Source: Sulfuriferula thiophila
Lineage (GTDB): Bacteria; Pseudomonadota; Gammaproteobacteria; Burkholderiales; Sulfuriferulaceae
Assembly: GCF_003864975.1 (NCBI RefSeq)
Contig: NZ_BHGL01000007.1
Coordinates: 496,966 to 560,965 of the forward strand
Length of the DNA stretch: 64,000 nt
Reading direction: 5' to 3'
The notes under the pieces were generated by a model. It was given only the letters and a program-made list of their open reading frames with translations. It searched no databases and was not told where the DNA came from. The position numbers and the translations under genes are program-made. Shown in pieces: positions 34,556-43,246 of this stretch; position 1 is the first letter of the stretch, and each line of letters starts with the position of its first letter.

Positions 34556-35449
34556 GTGACCATGACAAATTCTCTCTCTATGCCACTATCCGCAGTGGCG
34601 GCAGCACGCAGTCGCAGTTACTGGGCCACAGTGTGGTATCAGTTGCTACACGACCCGATGGCACTGTTTACCGCCTTTATCCTGCTGCTGATTGTAGGTG
34701 CTGCCGTTTTTGCTCCCTGGCTCTCGCCCGCTGATCCCTACAAGGCCAGCATGCTGCACCGTCTGCTGCCGCTAGGCAGCGAGGGCCACCTGCTGGGTAC
34801 CGACGAGCTTGGTCGGGATATGCTTTCCCGGCTAATGTACGGCGGGCGTATCTCATTGCTGATGGGTGTCATCCCGGTGTTAGTCGCCTTTGTCATAGGA
34901 ACATCCATGGGTCTTTTTGCGGGTTACGCGGGCGGCTGGGTAAATATGGTCATCATGCGCGTGCTGGATGTATTCTATGCGTTTCCATCAGTACTGCTGG
35001 CGGTGGCGATTTCCGGCGCGCTGGGGCCAGGTATGAGCAACAGTCTGATTGCACTGAGCCTGATCTTCATTCCCCAGGTAGTGCGGGTAGCTGAGAGCGT
35101 GACTACGCAGGTACGCAAACTGGACTACATTGAAGCGGCCCGTATGAGCGGTGCGGGGACATTTTCCATTATCCGTGTCCATGTGCTGAGCAACGTACTG
35201 GGCCCGGTATTCGTCTATAGCACGGGGCTGTTGAGTGTCAGTATGATTCTTGCCTCAGGGTTATCTTTCCTGGGCCTGGGCGTAAAGCCGCCCGAGCCTG
35301 AGTGGGGTCTGATGCTCAATACCCTGCGATCGGCCATTTATATCAACCCCTGGTTGGCAGCTTTACCTGGCGTGCTGATTTTTATAACCTCAATCGCATT
35401 CAATCTGCTGGCAGATAGCGTGCGTACCGCAATGGACATTCGTCGATGA
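34556..35449 (+). CDS. Oligopeptide-type ABC permease, DppC/GsiD family
   Basis: A 297-residue inner-membrane permease, partner of the preceding DppB-type protein. N-terminal cytoplasmic part, first helix around residue 35-57, then HLLGTDELGRDMLSRLMYGGRISLLMGV, the signature of DppC-type subunits, five further helices and the coupling loop DYIEAARMSGAGTFSIIRVHVLSN. The start may be GTG (34556) or the ATG two codons later. Its stop overlaps the next ATPase start by 4 nt. Confidence 0.93.
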   Translation: MTMTNSLSMPLSAVAAARSRSYWATVWYQLLHDPMALFTAFILLLIVGAAVFAPWLSPADPYKASMLHRLLPLGSEGHLLGTDELGRDMLSRLMYGGRISLLMGVIPVLVAFVIGTSMGLFAGYAGGWVNMVIMRVLDVFYAFPSVLLAVAISGALGPGMSNSLIALSLIFIPQVVRVAESVTTQVRKLDYIEAARMSGAGTFSIIRVHVLSNVLGPVFVYSTGLLSVSMILASGLSFLGLGVKPPEPEWGLMLNTLRSAIYINPWLAALPGVLIFITSIAFNLLADSVRTAMDIRR

Positions 35450-36498
35450 AGATCAATTTCCCTGTCACAGATCGTAGTGGTCCGGCCCAACCCCTGCTGA
35501 TCGTACGTGATCTGAAAAAATATTTTCCGGTACGGGGCAGCCTGCTTACACGCAAGCGTCAATTCGTCCATGCTGTGGACGGCGTAAGCTTCTCCGTACC
35601 TAAGGGCAAGACACTGGGCATTGTCGGCGAATCCGGCTGCGGAAAATCCACTACGGCCCGCCTCATTGCTCGCCTGATGGCAGTGGATAGTGGCAGCATG
35701 ATCTTCGACGGCGAAGGTGTGGATGAATACGGCGGCATTGAGCTCAAGGAGTTTCGCCGCAACCTGCAAATGGTGTTCCAAGATTCTTACGCCTCACTTA
35801 ATCCGCGACTCAGCATCACTGAGACCATCGCCTATGGACCCCAAATCCATGGTGTTTCAGCAACACAAGCCAATCGAATCACGCGGGACCTTCTCGCCCG
35901 TGTCGGTCTGGAGCCTGATCAGTTTGGTGCCCGCTATCCCCACGAACTGTCCGGCGGGCAGCGGCAAAGGGTGAATATCGCCCGGGCGCTGGCCTTTGAT
36001 CCCAGGATGGTAATACTCGACGAGGCGGTGGCGGCGCTGGATAAATCGGTTCAGGCCCAGGTTCTTAACTTGCTTCAGGAACTTAAGGATGAACGACAAC
36101 TCACGTATCTGTTCATTTCTCACGATCTTCATGTGGTTCATTACCTGAGCGATCATGTGATGGTCATGTACCTGGGTGAAGTCGTAGAAACCGGGCCGGT
36201 AGAGAATATCTATGGTCAGGCTGCGCATCCGTATACGCTGGCATTGCTGTCCGCAGTGCCTTCCATGGATCCCGATCATCGCACTCAGGCCTCGCCTCTC
36301 ATGGGCGACCCACCCAATCCAATCAATCCGCCCGGCGGCTGCCGATTCCGCGAGCGTTGCTCACATGCACATCAGGTCTGCGAAGCACAAACCCCGACCC
36401 TCATGACTGTGGGCGGAAATGAGCAACATCTGGTAGCTTGCCACATGAATAACAATCATTCAGGCCACCCGAAAAGCAATCAGGAGATTTCAGTATGA
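35446..36498 (+). CDS. Oligopeptide-type ABC ATPase, DppF/OppF-like
   Basis: A 350-residue cytosolic ATPase: Walker A GESGCGKST, signature LSGGQRQRVNIARAL, Walker B MVILDEAVAALD and H-loop ISHDL. The C-terminal oligopeptide/dipeptide extension has the Cys-containing stretch CRFRERCSHAHQVCEAQTP, which in Dpp/Opp ATPases binds an Fe-S cluster or metal. A notable point is the Walker B/D-loop DEAVAALDKS, with Ala-Val instead of the usual Pro-Thr/Val-Ser. It overlaps both flanking genes by 4 nt. Confidence 0.93.
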   Translation: MKINFPVTDRSGPAQPLLIVRDLKKYFPVRGSLLTRKRQFVHAVDGVSFSVPKGKTLGIVGESGCGKSTTARLIARLMAVDSGSMIFDGEGVDEYGGIELKEFRRNLQMVFQDSYASLNPRLSITETIAYGPQIHGVSATQANRITRDLLARVGLEPDQFGARYPHELSGGQRQRVNIARALAFDPRMVILDEAVAALDKSVQAQVLNLLQELKDERQLTYLFISHDLHVVHYLSDHVMVMYLGEVVETGPVENIYGQAAHPYTLALLSAVPSMDPDHRTQASPLMGDPPNPINPPGGCRFRERCSHAHQVCEAQTPTLMTVGGNEQHLVACHMNNNHSGHPKSNQEISV

Positions 36499-37469
36499 AC
36501 ATGGTCTCCCTGCAGGATCTCAGTGTGGAGTTTTGCGGCAACCGAACTGCCAGCGCCCTCAATCAGGTCAACCTCGAACTCGGGAAGGGCGAAGTGCTCG
36601 GATTGTTGGGCGAGTCAGGATCAGGTAAAAGCGTTACTTTACGCACCCTGCTGCGCCTGTATCCGACTCACAATACCCATATCAGCGGCCATATCCGTGT
36701 GGACGGTCGTGATGTGCTGGCGCTCAAGGGACGTGAGCTAGAGCTCTACCGGGGTGGCACCGTCTCGATGGTTTTTCAGGAGCCGGGACTGGCCTTTGAT
36801 CCAGTCTATACGATCGGTCAGCAAATCACCGAGGCGATCCGCATACATGAAGCCATCGATGAGAAAACCGCCCGCCAGCAAGCGTTGAGTATGCTGGACA
36901 GGGTGCAGATTCCCCAGGCGAAACGACGTTTCGACGCCTATCCAAACGAGCTTTCCGGCGGTATGCGGCAGCGGGCCATGATCGCTCTGGCACTGGCCTG
37001 TAAGCCGAAATTGCTGCTGGCAGACGAACCGACCACTGCACTGGACGCTTCAGTGCAGATTCAGATATTGCTACTGCTACGTGAATTGCAGCAGGAAACG
37101 GGGATGTCTGTCATTTTCGTAACGCACGACATCGGTGCCGCAGTAGAAATAGCAGATCGCATTGCCGTGATGTATGCAGGGCGCGTTGTTGAGCAAGGGC
37201 AGGTAGCTCAGATCGTACGCCAGCCTCGGCATCCTTACACCGCCGGACTGCTGGCTTCCAGCGTGGGGATGGAAAATCGTGGAAAAGTCCTGATGGCCGT
37301 GCCCGGCTCGCCGCCGGATCTGGCATTCCTGCCACCGGGTTGCAGCTTTGCGCCCCGTTGCGCACGCAGCGACGCGCAATGTCAGCGCGAGCACCCGCCG
37401 ACTGTCATTCGAGGCAGTGAATCTCTGGCCTGTTTCCATCCTATCCTGCCTTTCACGGAGGCCGCATGA
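36495..37469 (+). CDS. Oligopeptide-type ABC ATPase, DppD/OppD-like
   Basis: A 324-residue cytosolic ATPase: Walker A GESGSGKSV, signature LSGGMRQRAMIALALA, Walker B LLLADEPTTALDAS and H-loop VTHDIG. The C-terminal Cys motif is GCSFAPRCARSDAQCQREHPP. Together with the preceding DppF-like protein it powers the importer. The order permease-permease-ATPase-ATPase differs from the usual dppBCDF order in that the F-like ATPase comes before the D-like one. Its stop overlaps the GntR start by 4 nt. Confidence 0.93.
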   Translation: MNMVSLQDLSVEFCGNRTASALNQVNLELGKGEVLGLLGESGSGKSVTLRTLLRLYPTHNTHISGHIRVDGRDVLALKGRELELYRGGTVSMVFQEPGLAFDPVYTIGQQITEAIRIHEAIDEKTARQQALSMLDRVQIPQAKRRFDAYPNELSGGMRQRAMIALALACKPKLLLADEPTTALDASVQIQILLLLRELQQETGMSVIFVTHDIGAAVEIADRIAVMYAGRVVEQGQVAQIVRQPRHPYTAGLLASSVGMENRGKVLMAVPGSPPDLAFLPPGCSFAPRCARSDAQCQREHPPTVIRGSESLACFHPILPFTEAA

Positions 37470-38164
37470 GTCAGACTGAATCCCAGGAAAACACACGCAG
37501 CAGGGGTGGTCTGGCAGACGAAATTTGCCGAAAAATAGCCGACGAAATTGTACTGGGCAATTTTGCCCCGAGCACCCATCTGGATGAAGTAAGCCTAGCC
37601 GAGCGTTTTAATGTGTCACGTACGCCCGTACGCGAAGCCTTGAAGCAGTTGTCAATCATGGGCCTGGTAGAGTACCGTCCCAACCGCGGTTCGGTGGTGG
37701 CGGCCATGACCCCTGAACAGCTCGACCAGATGTTCGAGGCTATCGGAGAGTTGGAAGCAGCCTGTGCACGCCATGCCGCCCTGCGTATGACCGAAAACGA
37801 ACGGGCTCAGCTTCGTGAGCTGCATGTTCAGGGGCGGTTGTCTATGCAGGCCGGGGATATGAACCGTTATGACGTGGTTAATCTTGAGCTGCACACCACC
37901 ATCATTCAAGGTTGTCATAACCCGGTATTGATAGATCTGGCCATGAGCTTACGCCACCGCATATCCCCTTTTCGTCGCACCCAGTTTCGCAACATGGAGC
38001 GGATGGGCGAATCTTTTGAGGAGCATTCGGTCATCGTGGAAGCTATCCTGTCGCACGATGTGATTACGACCTACCGAGCCATGCGAACCCACCTGCTCTC
38101 CGCACGGAATGCCACGACCCGAGTCGCACCGGTCTGGGCCAACACGACTGCCGACAACAATTAA
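37466..38164 (+). CDS. GntR-family regulator, FadR/FCD subfamily
   Basis: A 232-residue DNA-binding regulator. An N-terminal winged helix (about residues 15-80) reads ADEIVLGNFAPSTHLDEVSLAERFNVSRTPVREALKQLS with the GntR helix-turn-helix and wing. It is followed by an all-helical FCD ligand domain with metal-binding His residues (for example HTTIIQGCHN and EEHSVIVEAI). FCD regulators usually repress catabolic operons and are released by a small organic acid or intermediate. Because it lies inside the operon, autoregulation of the whole ABC-GGT cluster is expected. Confidence 0.92.
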   Translation: MSQTESQENTRSRGGLADEICRKIADEIVLGNFAPSTHLDEVSLAERFNVSRTPVREALKQLSIMGLVEYRPNRGSVVAAMTPEQLDQMFEAIGELEAACARHAALRMTENERAQLRELHVQGRLSMQAGDMNRYDVVNLELHTTIIQGCHNPVLIDLAMSLRHRISPFRRTQFRNMERMGESFEEHSVIVEAILSHDVITTYRAMRTHLLSARNATTRVAPVWANTTADNN

Positions 38165-38169
38165 ATAAA

Positions 38170-39777
38170 ATGGAGATGCAGTACAATATGAATCCTATTC
38201 TTGGCAGCAGGGGCGCCGTTGTTGCCCCTCACTCTCTAGCATCCCAGGCGGGTCTCGATATTTTTCGTGAGGGCGGCAACGCCATCGAAGCGACTATTGC
38301 GGTAGCCGCCACACTGGCGGTTGTCTACCCGCACATGACCGGCATCGGAGGGGATGGCTTCTGGCTGTTGCATGCACCCGGGCAGGCCATGCAATCGATC
38401 GATGCCTGTGGCGCAACAGGCGCAGGCGTCACTCGCGCGATCTATGGCGACTGGAAAAGTATTCCATGGCGCGGCCCGCTGGCAGCGAATACGGTTGCCG
38501 GTACAGTGTCCGGTTGGGGGGCCGCCTATGAGTTCAGTCGTACCCGATGGGGCGGCCGTCTGCCATTCGCGCGTCTTCTGGAAAGTGCGATTTATTACGC
38601 TAGGGAAGGCTTCCCTGTTACACGCAGTCAGGAGGAGAACACACGCGCCAAATTAGCCGATCTGATTGCTCAACCCGGATTTGCTGATACCTTCCTGAAT
38701 CAGAGACAGGTACCAAGCTATGGCCAGCGCCATTACTTCCCGGCACTGGCGGCTACTCTGGAACAGTTGGCCAGGGCAGGTACGGATGACTTCTACCGGG
38801 GTGAATTGGCACAACAAACGGGGATCGATCTGGCCACGATCGGCAGCCCCCTCACAACAAACGATCTAGCCCAGCATCAGGCACAGATAAAACCACCTCT
38901 GCAATTGCGCTTATCCAATGCCACCGTATTCAACATGGCACCACCAACCCAGGGACTGGCTTCGCTGCTAATACTCGGCATCTACGACCGCATTCGCCAA
39001 ACCGGATGGAGTCCAGATAACGTAGAGGGTATTCATGCGCTAGTGGAAGCCACCAAACGGGCATTTTTAGTGCGTGACAAGTATGTAACCGACCCCGCTC
39101 ATATGCAGATTGACCCGGTTAACCTTTTGAACGGAAAAATGCTGGATGCCCTGGCCTCACGTGTACCACTGGAACATGCCAGCTCTTGGCCTGCTCCCGT
39201 CTCCGATGGCGATACCACCTGGATCGGTGCGGTAGATGCTGCGGGTCGGGCTGTGAGCATGATACAGAGTATCTACTTCGAGTTCGGCAGCGGTGTGGTA
39301 CTGCCGGGCAGCGGTATCTGCTGGCAGAACCGGGGTTGCTCCTTTGACCTTCGTCCGGGGCAACTACGCAGCCTTGAACCTGGGCGAAAGCCGTTTCATA
39401 CACTCAATCCGGCCATGGCCACCCTGGATGATGGGCGCCTGCTGGTTTATGGCACCATGGGCGGCGAAGGTCAACCACAGACTCAGGCGGCAGTATTTTC
39501 GCGCTATGTATGGGGCGATCACAACGTACGCTCTGCGGTAGCTGCACCCCGCTGGCTGCTGGGCAGAACCTGGGCAGAACAAAGCACGACGCTGAAACTG
39601 GAGTCACGTTATTCGCCAATCCTCATTCAGGCATTGCGTGAGCTAGGGCATCCCGTGGAAGTGGTGGCGGATTTCGACGAGCGTATGGGTCATGCTGGTG
39701 CGCTGGTGCGCCACCCAGAAGGCTGGATTGAGGGAGGCGAAGACCCCCGCAGCGATGGCAGTGTAGCCGCATGGTAA
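38170..39777 (+). CDS. Gamma-glutamyltransferase-family protein without a signal peptide
   Basis: A 535-residue Ntn-hydrolase of the GGT family. The N-terminal large-subunit part has VVAPHSLASQAGLDIFREGGNAIEAT and HMTGIGGDGFWLL. The predicted self-cleavage nucleophile is Thr349 in SDGDTTWIGAVD, followed by the small-subunit signature with FGSGVVLPGSGICWQNRG and MGGEGQPQTQ. Most GGTs are periplasmic; here no signal peptide is visible, so processing of an imported gamma-glutamyl compound in the cytoplasm is likely. The start is uncertain: ATG at 38170, or ATG at 38188 with GGAG 12 nt before it. The Asn/Gln pattern is also compatible with an acylase-type relative. Confidence 0.9.
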   Translation: MEMQYNMNPILGSRGAVVAPHSLASQAGLDIFREGGNAIEATIAVAATLAVVYPHMTGIGGDGFWLLHAPGQAMQSIDACGATGAGVTRAIYGDWKSIPWRGPLAANTVAGTVSGWGAAYEFSRTRWGGRLPFARLLESAIYYAREGFPVTRSQEENTRAKLADLIAQPGFADTFLNQRQVPSYGQRHYFPALAATLEQLARAGTDDFYRGELAQQTGIDLATIGSPLTTNDLAQHQAQIKPPLQLRLSNATVFNMAPPTQGLASLLILGIYDRIRQTGWSPDNVEGIHALVEATKRAFLVRDKYVTDPAHMQIDPVNLLNGKMLDALASRVPLEHASSWPAPVSDGDTTWIGAVDAAGRAVSMIQSIYFEFGSGVVLPGSGICWQNRGCSFDLRPGQLRSLEPGRKPFHTLNPAMATLDDGRLLVYGTMGGEGQPQTQAAVFSRYVWGDHNVRSAVAAPRWLLGRTWAEQSTTLKLESRYSPILIQALRELGHPVEVVADFDERMGHAGALVRHPEGWIEGGEDPRSDGSVAAW

Positions 39778-39814
39778 TACTACCGAAAATCGAACTTGGT
39801 AAAGGTAATATGAC

Positions 39815-40789
39815 ATGAAATTCAAATTCGATTGGTTTCTCAAGGGTATGTTAATGGCTGTCGGCTTGGCTTTTCTGTGGCCGGCCCCCGGTGCCCACGG
39901 TGGCTTTCTTCATCCAGAGTTACTCAACAAAATGGGAATTGCCCTGATATTTTTTCTCAACGGCCTAGGGCTAAGCGTACTGGCTTTACGGGACGGTGCA
40001 TTACGGTGGCAGGTACATCTTTTAATCCAGGCCAGCACGTTTCTAATTTTTCCATTGCTCGGATGGGGTCTCCTCAATCTTACCGGCAGCTGGATGTCGG
40101 CAGATTTGCAGACTGGATTTTTCTACCTTTGTGCACTGCCCTCTACTGTATCCTCTTCTGTGGCACTCACCGTAGCGGCGCGTGGCAACGTGTCCGTAGC
40201 AGTGTTCAACGCCACGCTTTCCAGTCTCATCGGTGTAGTACTGACTCCCTTGTGGATGGCATGGATACTGGGTCACAGCGGTAGCGACTTCTCAGTTGGA
40301 CCGGTGATTATCGATTTGCTGTTGTGGTTGATTCTGCCCCTTACGCTGGGACAGCTCGCCCGCCCCCTCCTGCATCAATGGGCTAATCGCAACAGATCCA
40401 GGATACAAATGGTAGACCGGCTGACTATCCTGACACTGATTTATACGTCCTTCAGCGATTCAGTACAGCAACACATATGGTCACACTATGGCCCCATGGT
40501 GCTAGTGGAAACGCTCGTCGGCGCGGCTGTACTGTTCTTTGTTGTATTGCTACTGATCCGCATGTTGTCGAATCTGCTCGGGTTTTCTACGGAGGACCGC
40601 ATCGCTGCCATCTTCTGCGGCTCCAAGAAGACTCTAGCTTCCGGGCTACCCATGGCACATCTGATATTCGGTGCCCATCCTGCATTAGGTCTTATCCTCA
40701 TGCCAATTATGATTTATCACCCTTTACAACTGGCAATAGGTGGCGTCATTTCACAGCACTGGGCCAATCGGGAAAGTAGGGTGAAGTAA
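39815..40789 (+). CDS. Bile acid:sodium symporter (BASS/SBF)-family transporter
   Basis: A 324-residue inner-membrane protein with nine to ten hydrophobic helices of the SBF-like family (YfeH/Rch1 type). Typical points are LIFFLNGLGLS in helix 2, CALPSTVSSSVALTVAARGNVSVAVFNATLSS (the discontinuous helix with the substrate/Na+ site) and FCGSKKTLASGLPMAHLIF (the second crossover). It is the last gene of the operon, 37 nt after the GGT gene. In this context it may carry out a product or a counter-substrate; bacterial BASS substrates range from pyruvate to organic anions. No specific substrate is claimed. Confidence 0.88.
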   Translation: MKFKFDWFLKGMLMAVGLAFLWPAPGAHGGFLHPELLNKMGIALIFFLNGLGLSVLALRDGALRWQVHLLIQASTFLIFPLLGWGLLNLTGSWMSADLQTGFFYLCALPSTVSSSVALTVAARGNVSVAVFNATLSSLIGVVLTPLWMAWILGHSGSDFSVGPVIIDLLLWLILPLTLGQLARPLLHQWANRNRSRIQMVDRLTILTLIYTSFSDSVQQHIWSHYGPMVLVETLVGAAVLFFVVLLLIRMLSNLLGFSTEDRIAAIFCGSKKTLASGLPMAHLIFGAHPALGLILMPIMIYHPLQLAIGGVISQHWANRESRVK

Positions 40790-40848
40790 ATCAAAAGAGG
40801 CACTCAAACGGATCTGCGATAACGATTCCAACATGTTGCAGCAGGATT

Positions 40849-41245
40849 GGCGACAGGGGGATTACCCTGATCCGCAAGGTCGAGCGCAAGACTACGCAGG
40901 CAGGGCGGTTCATAGACAGTTGGGCTGCTCTGCAACCTTATCGGCATAGAGTGCATGCCATCACTTCTGACAACGAACAGGAGTTCGCCGAGTACGACAC
41001 CGTTACCAAACAGCTGATGACGGATTTTACTTCACACATTTCTATGCATCCCTGGGGGCGATACCAATGAAAACATCAGTGGTTTGATACGGTCGCATTT
41101 CCAAAAAATGCGGGACTTCACCACCATTGCGCAGCAGGGGATTGATATGGCGGTGGACTGCTTTAACCTTCGACCCAGAAAACCGCTTGGATATCAAACG
41201 CCTAATCAGGCATTCTTCGAACCAGATCAATCGCCTCAAACTTGA
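40849..41245 (+). pseudogene. IS30-family transposase remnant (C-terminal DDE part, frameshifted)
   Basis: Read in two frames, this stretch gives the C-terminal catalytic part of an IS30 transposase: LIRKVERKTTQAGRF, then HAITSDNEQEFAEYDTV (second Asp of the DDE triad), a stop near 41066, and in another frame TNENISGLIRSHFQKMRDFTT with the Glu of the triad, then NLRPRKPLGYQTPNQAFFE. The N-terminal half, inverted repeats and any start are missing. It is a decayed insertion at the downstream edge of the ABC-GGT operon. The flanks 40790-40848 and 41246-41332 show nothing else. Confidence 0.85.
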
Positions 41246-41332
41246 GTATGCGTATAGAAAAAATATGGTGAGCACTAACAAATTTGTTGATGTGTTAGCA
41301 CTGACCACCCGGATGATTACAAACCGTCCAAA

Positions 41333-42514
41333 TTACTGGCGATATTGATCTCGCTCTTCGTTCGGATTTTTCCACGATTTATCATGCGGCGCAGGAGTAT
41401 TGTCCTGATCCGTGGCGTGAGGATTACCCTGTGAACGTTGTTGAGACTGATCCTGTTGCAGCTGTTGATTCTGTTGCCGCTGGTGGTCCTGTTGCCGCTG
41501 CAGATCTAGCTGGCGTTGCTGAGTTTGCTGCATTTGTTGACGCTGCTGGTCCAGTTGGCGTTGTTGCTCCTGCTGCCGCTGCTGACCTTGCTGGTGTTGC
41601 TGATCCTGTTGCCGCTGCTGATCTAGCTGACGCTGCTGGTCCTGCTGGCGTTGCTGTTCTTGCTGCCGTTGCTGACCTTGCTGGCGCTGCTGGTTCTGTT
41701 GCCGCTCCTGATCCAGTTGGCGTTGCTGATTTTGCTGTTCGCGCTGCCGCTGCTCAAGCTGCTGGTTTTGCTGCTCCTGTTGTCGCTGCTGACCCTGCTG
41801 GCGCTGTTGATCCTGTTGCCGCTGCTCATCCAGCTGGCGTTGTCGAACCTGTTGTTCCTGTTGATGTTGCTGCTCTTGCTGCCGTTGCTGAATTGGTTGC
41901 TCCTGGCGCTGAAAATACTGCTGCGTCACCGGCTCCCGCGGTTGATAGCGATAATGCTCAGATTGGAGCGAACGTTGTTGCTCGACTACATGAGGATATC
42001 GGTTTCCAGAATACTCGCGCTGGTAAACCGGTAATGGGGCAGGGGCGGGCACGGCACGGCGATCCCATTGATCCCAACCGCTTCGACGCTGCTCCCAGTC
42101 ACGCCCCCAGTGCTTACCCCAGCGTGGCGGCGCATCATCGCGCCAGCCACGGAAATAGACGGGTGGCTGACGGTAGTAACGCACTGGCACACGCAACACA
42201 TACAGCGGCACATAATCGTAGCCTATCCTGTCCCATGGCCCGTTGTACCAACTGCTGGCATACCAGTTGTCATCATAGAACACCCAGTACAAGCCATCGT
42301 AAAAGAAGTAATTCGAATTCGCATATGGGTCATAGTAGACGGGATAACCAGGCACCGGGACCAGCCGCGGGTACGCCGGCATATTAATGCCGATACTGAC
42401 ACCTGGAAAGGCGATACCCACCGCCATCTCGCTGGTCCGTTGTCCAGAGGCGCAAGCTGTGGTTATGGTAGTCATACCAAGCAGCATCGACAAAGCAATA
42501 AGTTTATAACGCAT
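41333..42514 (-). CDS. Gln-rich repeat lipoprotein with Tyr/Trp-rich N-terminal domain
   Basis: A 393-residue exported protein. The N-terminus has a lipobox-like TTACAS (Cys about residue 21). Residues 30-140 are rich in Tyr, Trp and Pro (PVYYDPYANSNYFFYDGLYW and similar), a pattern common in small outer-membrane-associated proteins of Betaproteobacteria. From about residue 200 to 365 it is almost wholly Gln with Arg, Glu, Asp and Leu in short units such as QQRQQEQ and QLDQQRQQ, predicting a very long polar helix or coiled coil. The coding DNA (about 41440-41920) is a degenerate tandem repeat. Function unknown; envelope spacer or surface structure is a guess. Confidence 0.75.
   Translation of the reverse strand: MRYKLIALSMLLGMTTITTACASGQRTSEMAVGIAFPGVSIGINMPAYPRLVPVPGYPVYYDPYANSNYFFYDGLYWVFYDDNWYASSWYNGPWDRIGYDYVPLYVLRVPVRYYRQPPVYFRGWRDDAPPRWGKHWGRDWEQRRSGWDQWDRRAVPAPAPLPVYQREYSGNRYPHVVEQQRSLQSEHYRYQPREPVTQQYFQRQEQPIQQRQQEQQHQQEQQVRQRQLDEQRQQDQQRQQGQQRQQEQQNQQLEQRQREQQNQQRQLDQERQQNQQRQQGQQRQQEQQRQQDQQRQLDQQRQQDQQHQQGQQRQQEQQRQLDQQRQQMQQTQQRQLDLQRQQDHQRQQNQQLQQDQSQQRSQGNPHATDQDNTPAPHDKSWKNPNEERDQYRQ
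41440..41920. repeat. Low-complexity trinucleotide-phased tandem repeat
   Basis: Variants of a CTGTTGCCGCTG / CTGACGCTG-like motif repeat in steps of 3 nt multiples over about 480 nt, encoding the poly-Gln-rich part of the lipoprotein. Such a tract is prone to in-frame length changes by slippage. Open frames on the opposite strand here are by-products of the repeat. Confidence 0.8.
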
Positions 42515-42853
42515 TTTTTATCCTCCTGATTGTTAATCGGCCGTAGTCATAGTGGTTATTTTGGCCAGTAACGCTACCCTGCCAGCACTCGGATACGGTA
42601 TCCGACAGAATTTGAAACGGACACAGAAGACTTGTTTGAATGGGTTGAAATGGTAGCGCAGTGTTTAATGAAATTTAGCCATCTATTTCTAAACCATAAG
42701 TTCATTGTTGTTTTATGCATCAGCGCAGTCTGTGCGCTACCCAACATAGCCCGATTACTATGACATTTGCTTTGTATGATCAGGCCATCCTCACAAAGTG
42801 ACATGATGTGAATCTCATGCTAATGTAACGGGACTTTTTATCAGGAGCATCAC
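42515..42853. other. Intergenic region between Gln-rich lipoprotein and thioredoxin genes
   Basis: About 340 nt between divergent genes with no credible coding sequence. A 15-nt dyad CGGATA-CGG-TATCCG lies at 42590-42604 without a T-run. Promoters for both neighbours should be here, but none is distinct enough to place. Confidence 0.4.
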
Positions 42854-43234
42854 ATGGCCGTACTAGAACTCAATCAGGAAAATTTCGAATCCACCGTACT
42901 CGATAATGATTTTGTCATTGTTGATTTCTGGGCACCGTGGTGTGGCCCTTGCCGCGCATTTGCACCAACGTTTGAAGCGGCTGCTGAAAAGCATACCGAC
43001 ATTACTTTTGCCAAGGTGAATACCGAAGTGGAACAAGGCATCGCTGCCAGTTTTCAGATCCGTTCCATACCTACGCTGATGATATTCCGCGAAAAAGTGA
43101 TCATCTACTCGCAACCAGGTTCACTGCCAGCCTCCGGTCTGGATGAACTGATCGCTAAAGTCCGCGAACTGGACATGGCGCAAGTACACAAGGAAATTGC
43201 TGAAGAGCAAGCTGCACAAGCCGATAAAGCCTAA
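42854..43234 (+). CDS. Thioredoxin-family protein
   Basis: A 126-residue cytoplasmic thioredoxin. The active site is FWAPWCGPCRAF near residues 30-41, the cis-Pro is in RSIPTLMIF, and the fold runs about residues 1-105 with an additional acidic C-terminal helix (HKEIAEEQAAQADKA) beyond standard TrxA length. It reduces protein disulfides with electrons from thioredoxin reductase. It has its own terminator and stands alone; the main trxA is probably elsewhere next to rho. Confidence 0.93.
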   Translation: MAVLELNQENFESTVLDNDFVIVDFWAPWCGPCRAFAPTFEAAAEKHTDITFAKVNTEVEQGIAASFQIRSIPTLMIFREKVIIYSQPGSLPASGLDELIAKVRELDMAQVHKEIAEEQAAQADKA

Positions 43235-43246
43235 AGCAGCAGGCAC

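Noticed and set aside
41431..42387. A 318-residue Ala/Val-rich open frame on the plus strand opposite the Gln-rich lipoprotein
   Set aside because: It is the mirror of the CAG/CTG-type repeat; its composition (runs of VAAADLAG) is an artefact of low complexity, and the minus-strand frame has a signal peptide and ribosome site.
42574..42804. A 76-residue minus-strand frame upstream of the thioredoxin gene
   Set aside because: No ribosome site, no domain, and composition unlike coding sequence in this window.
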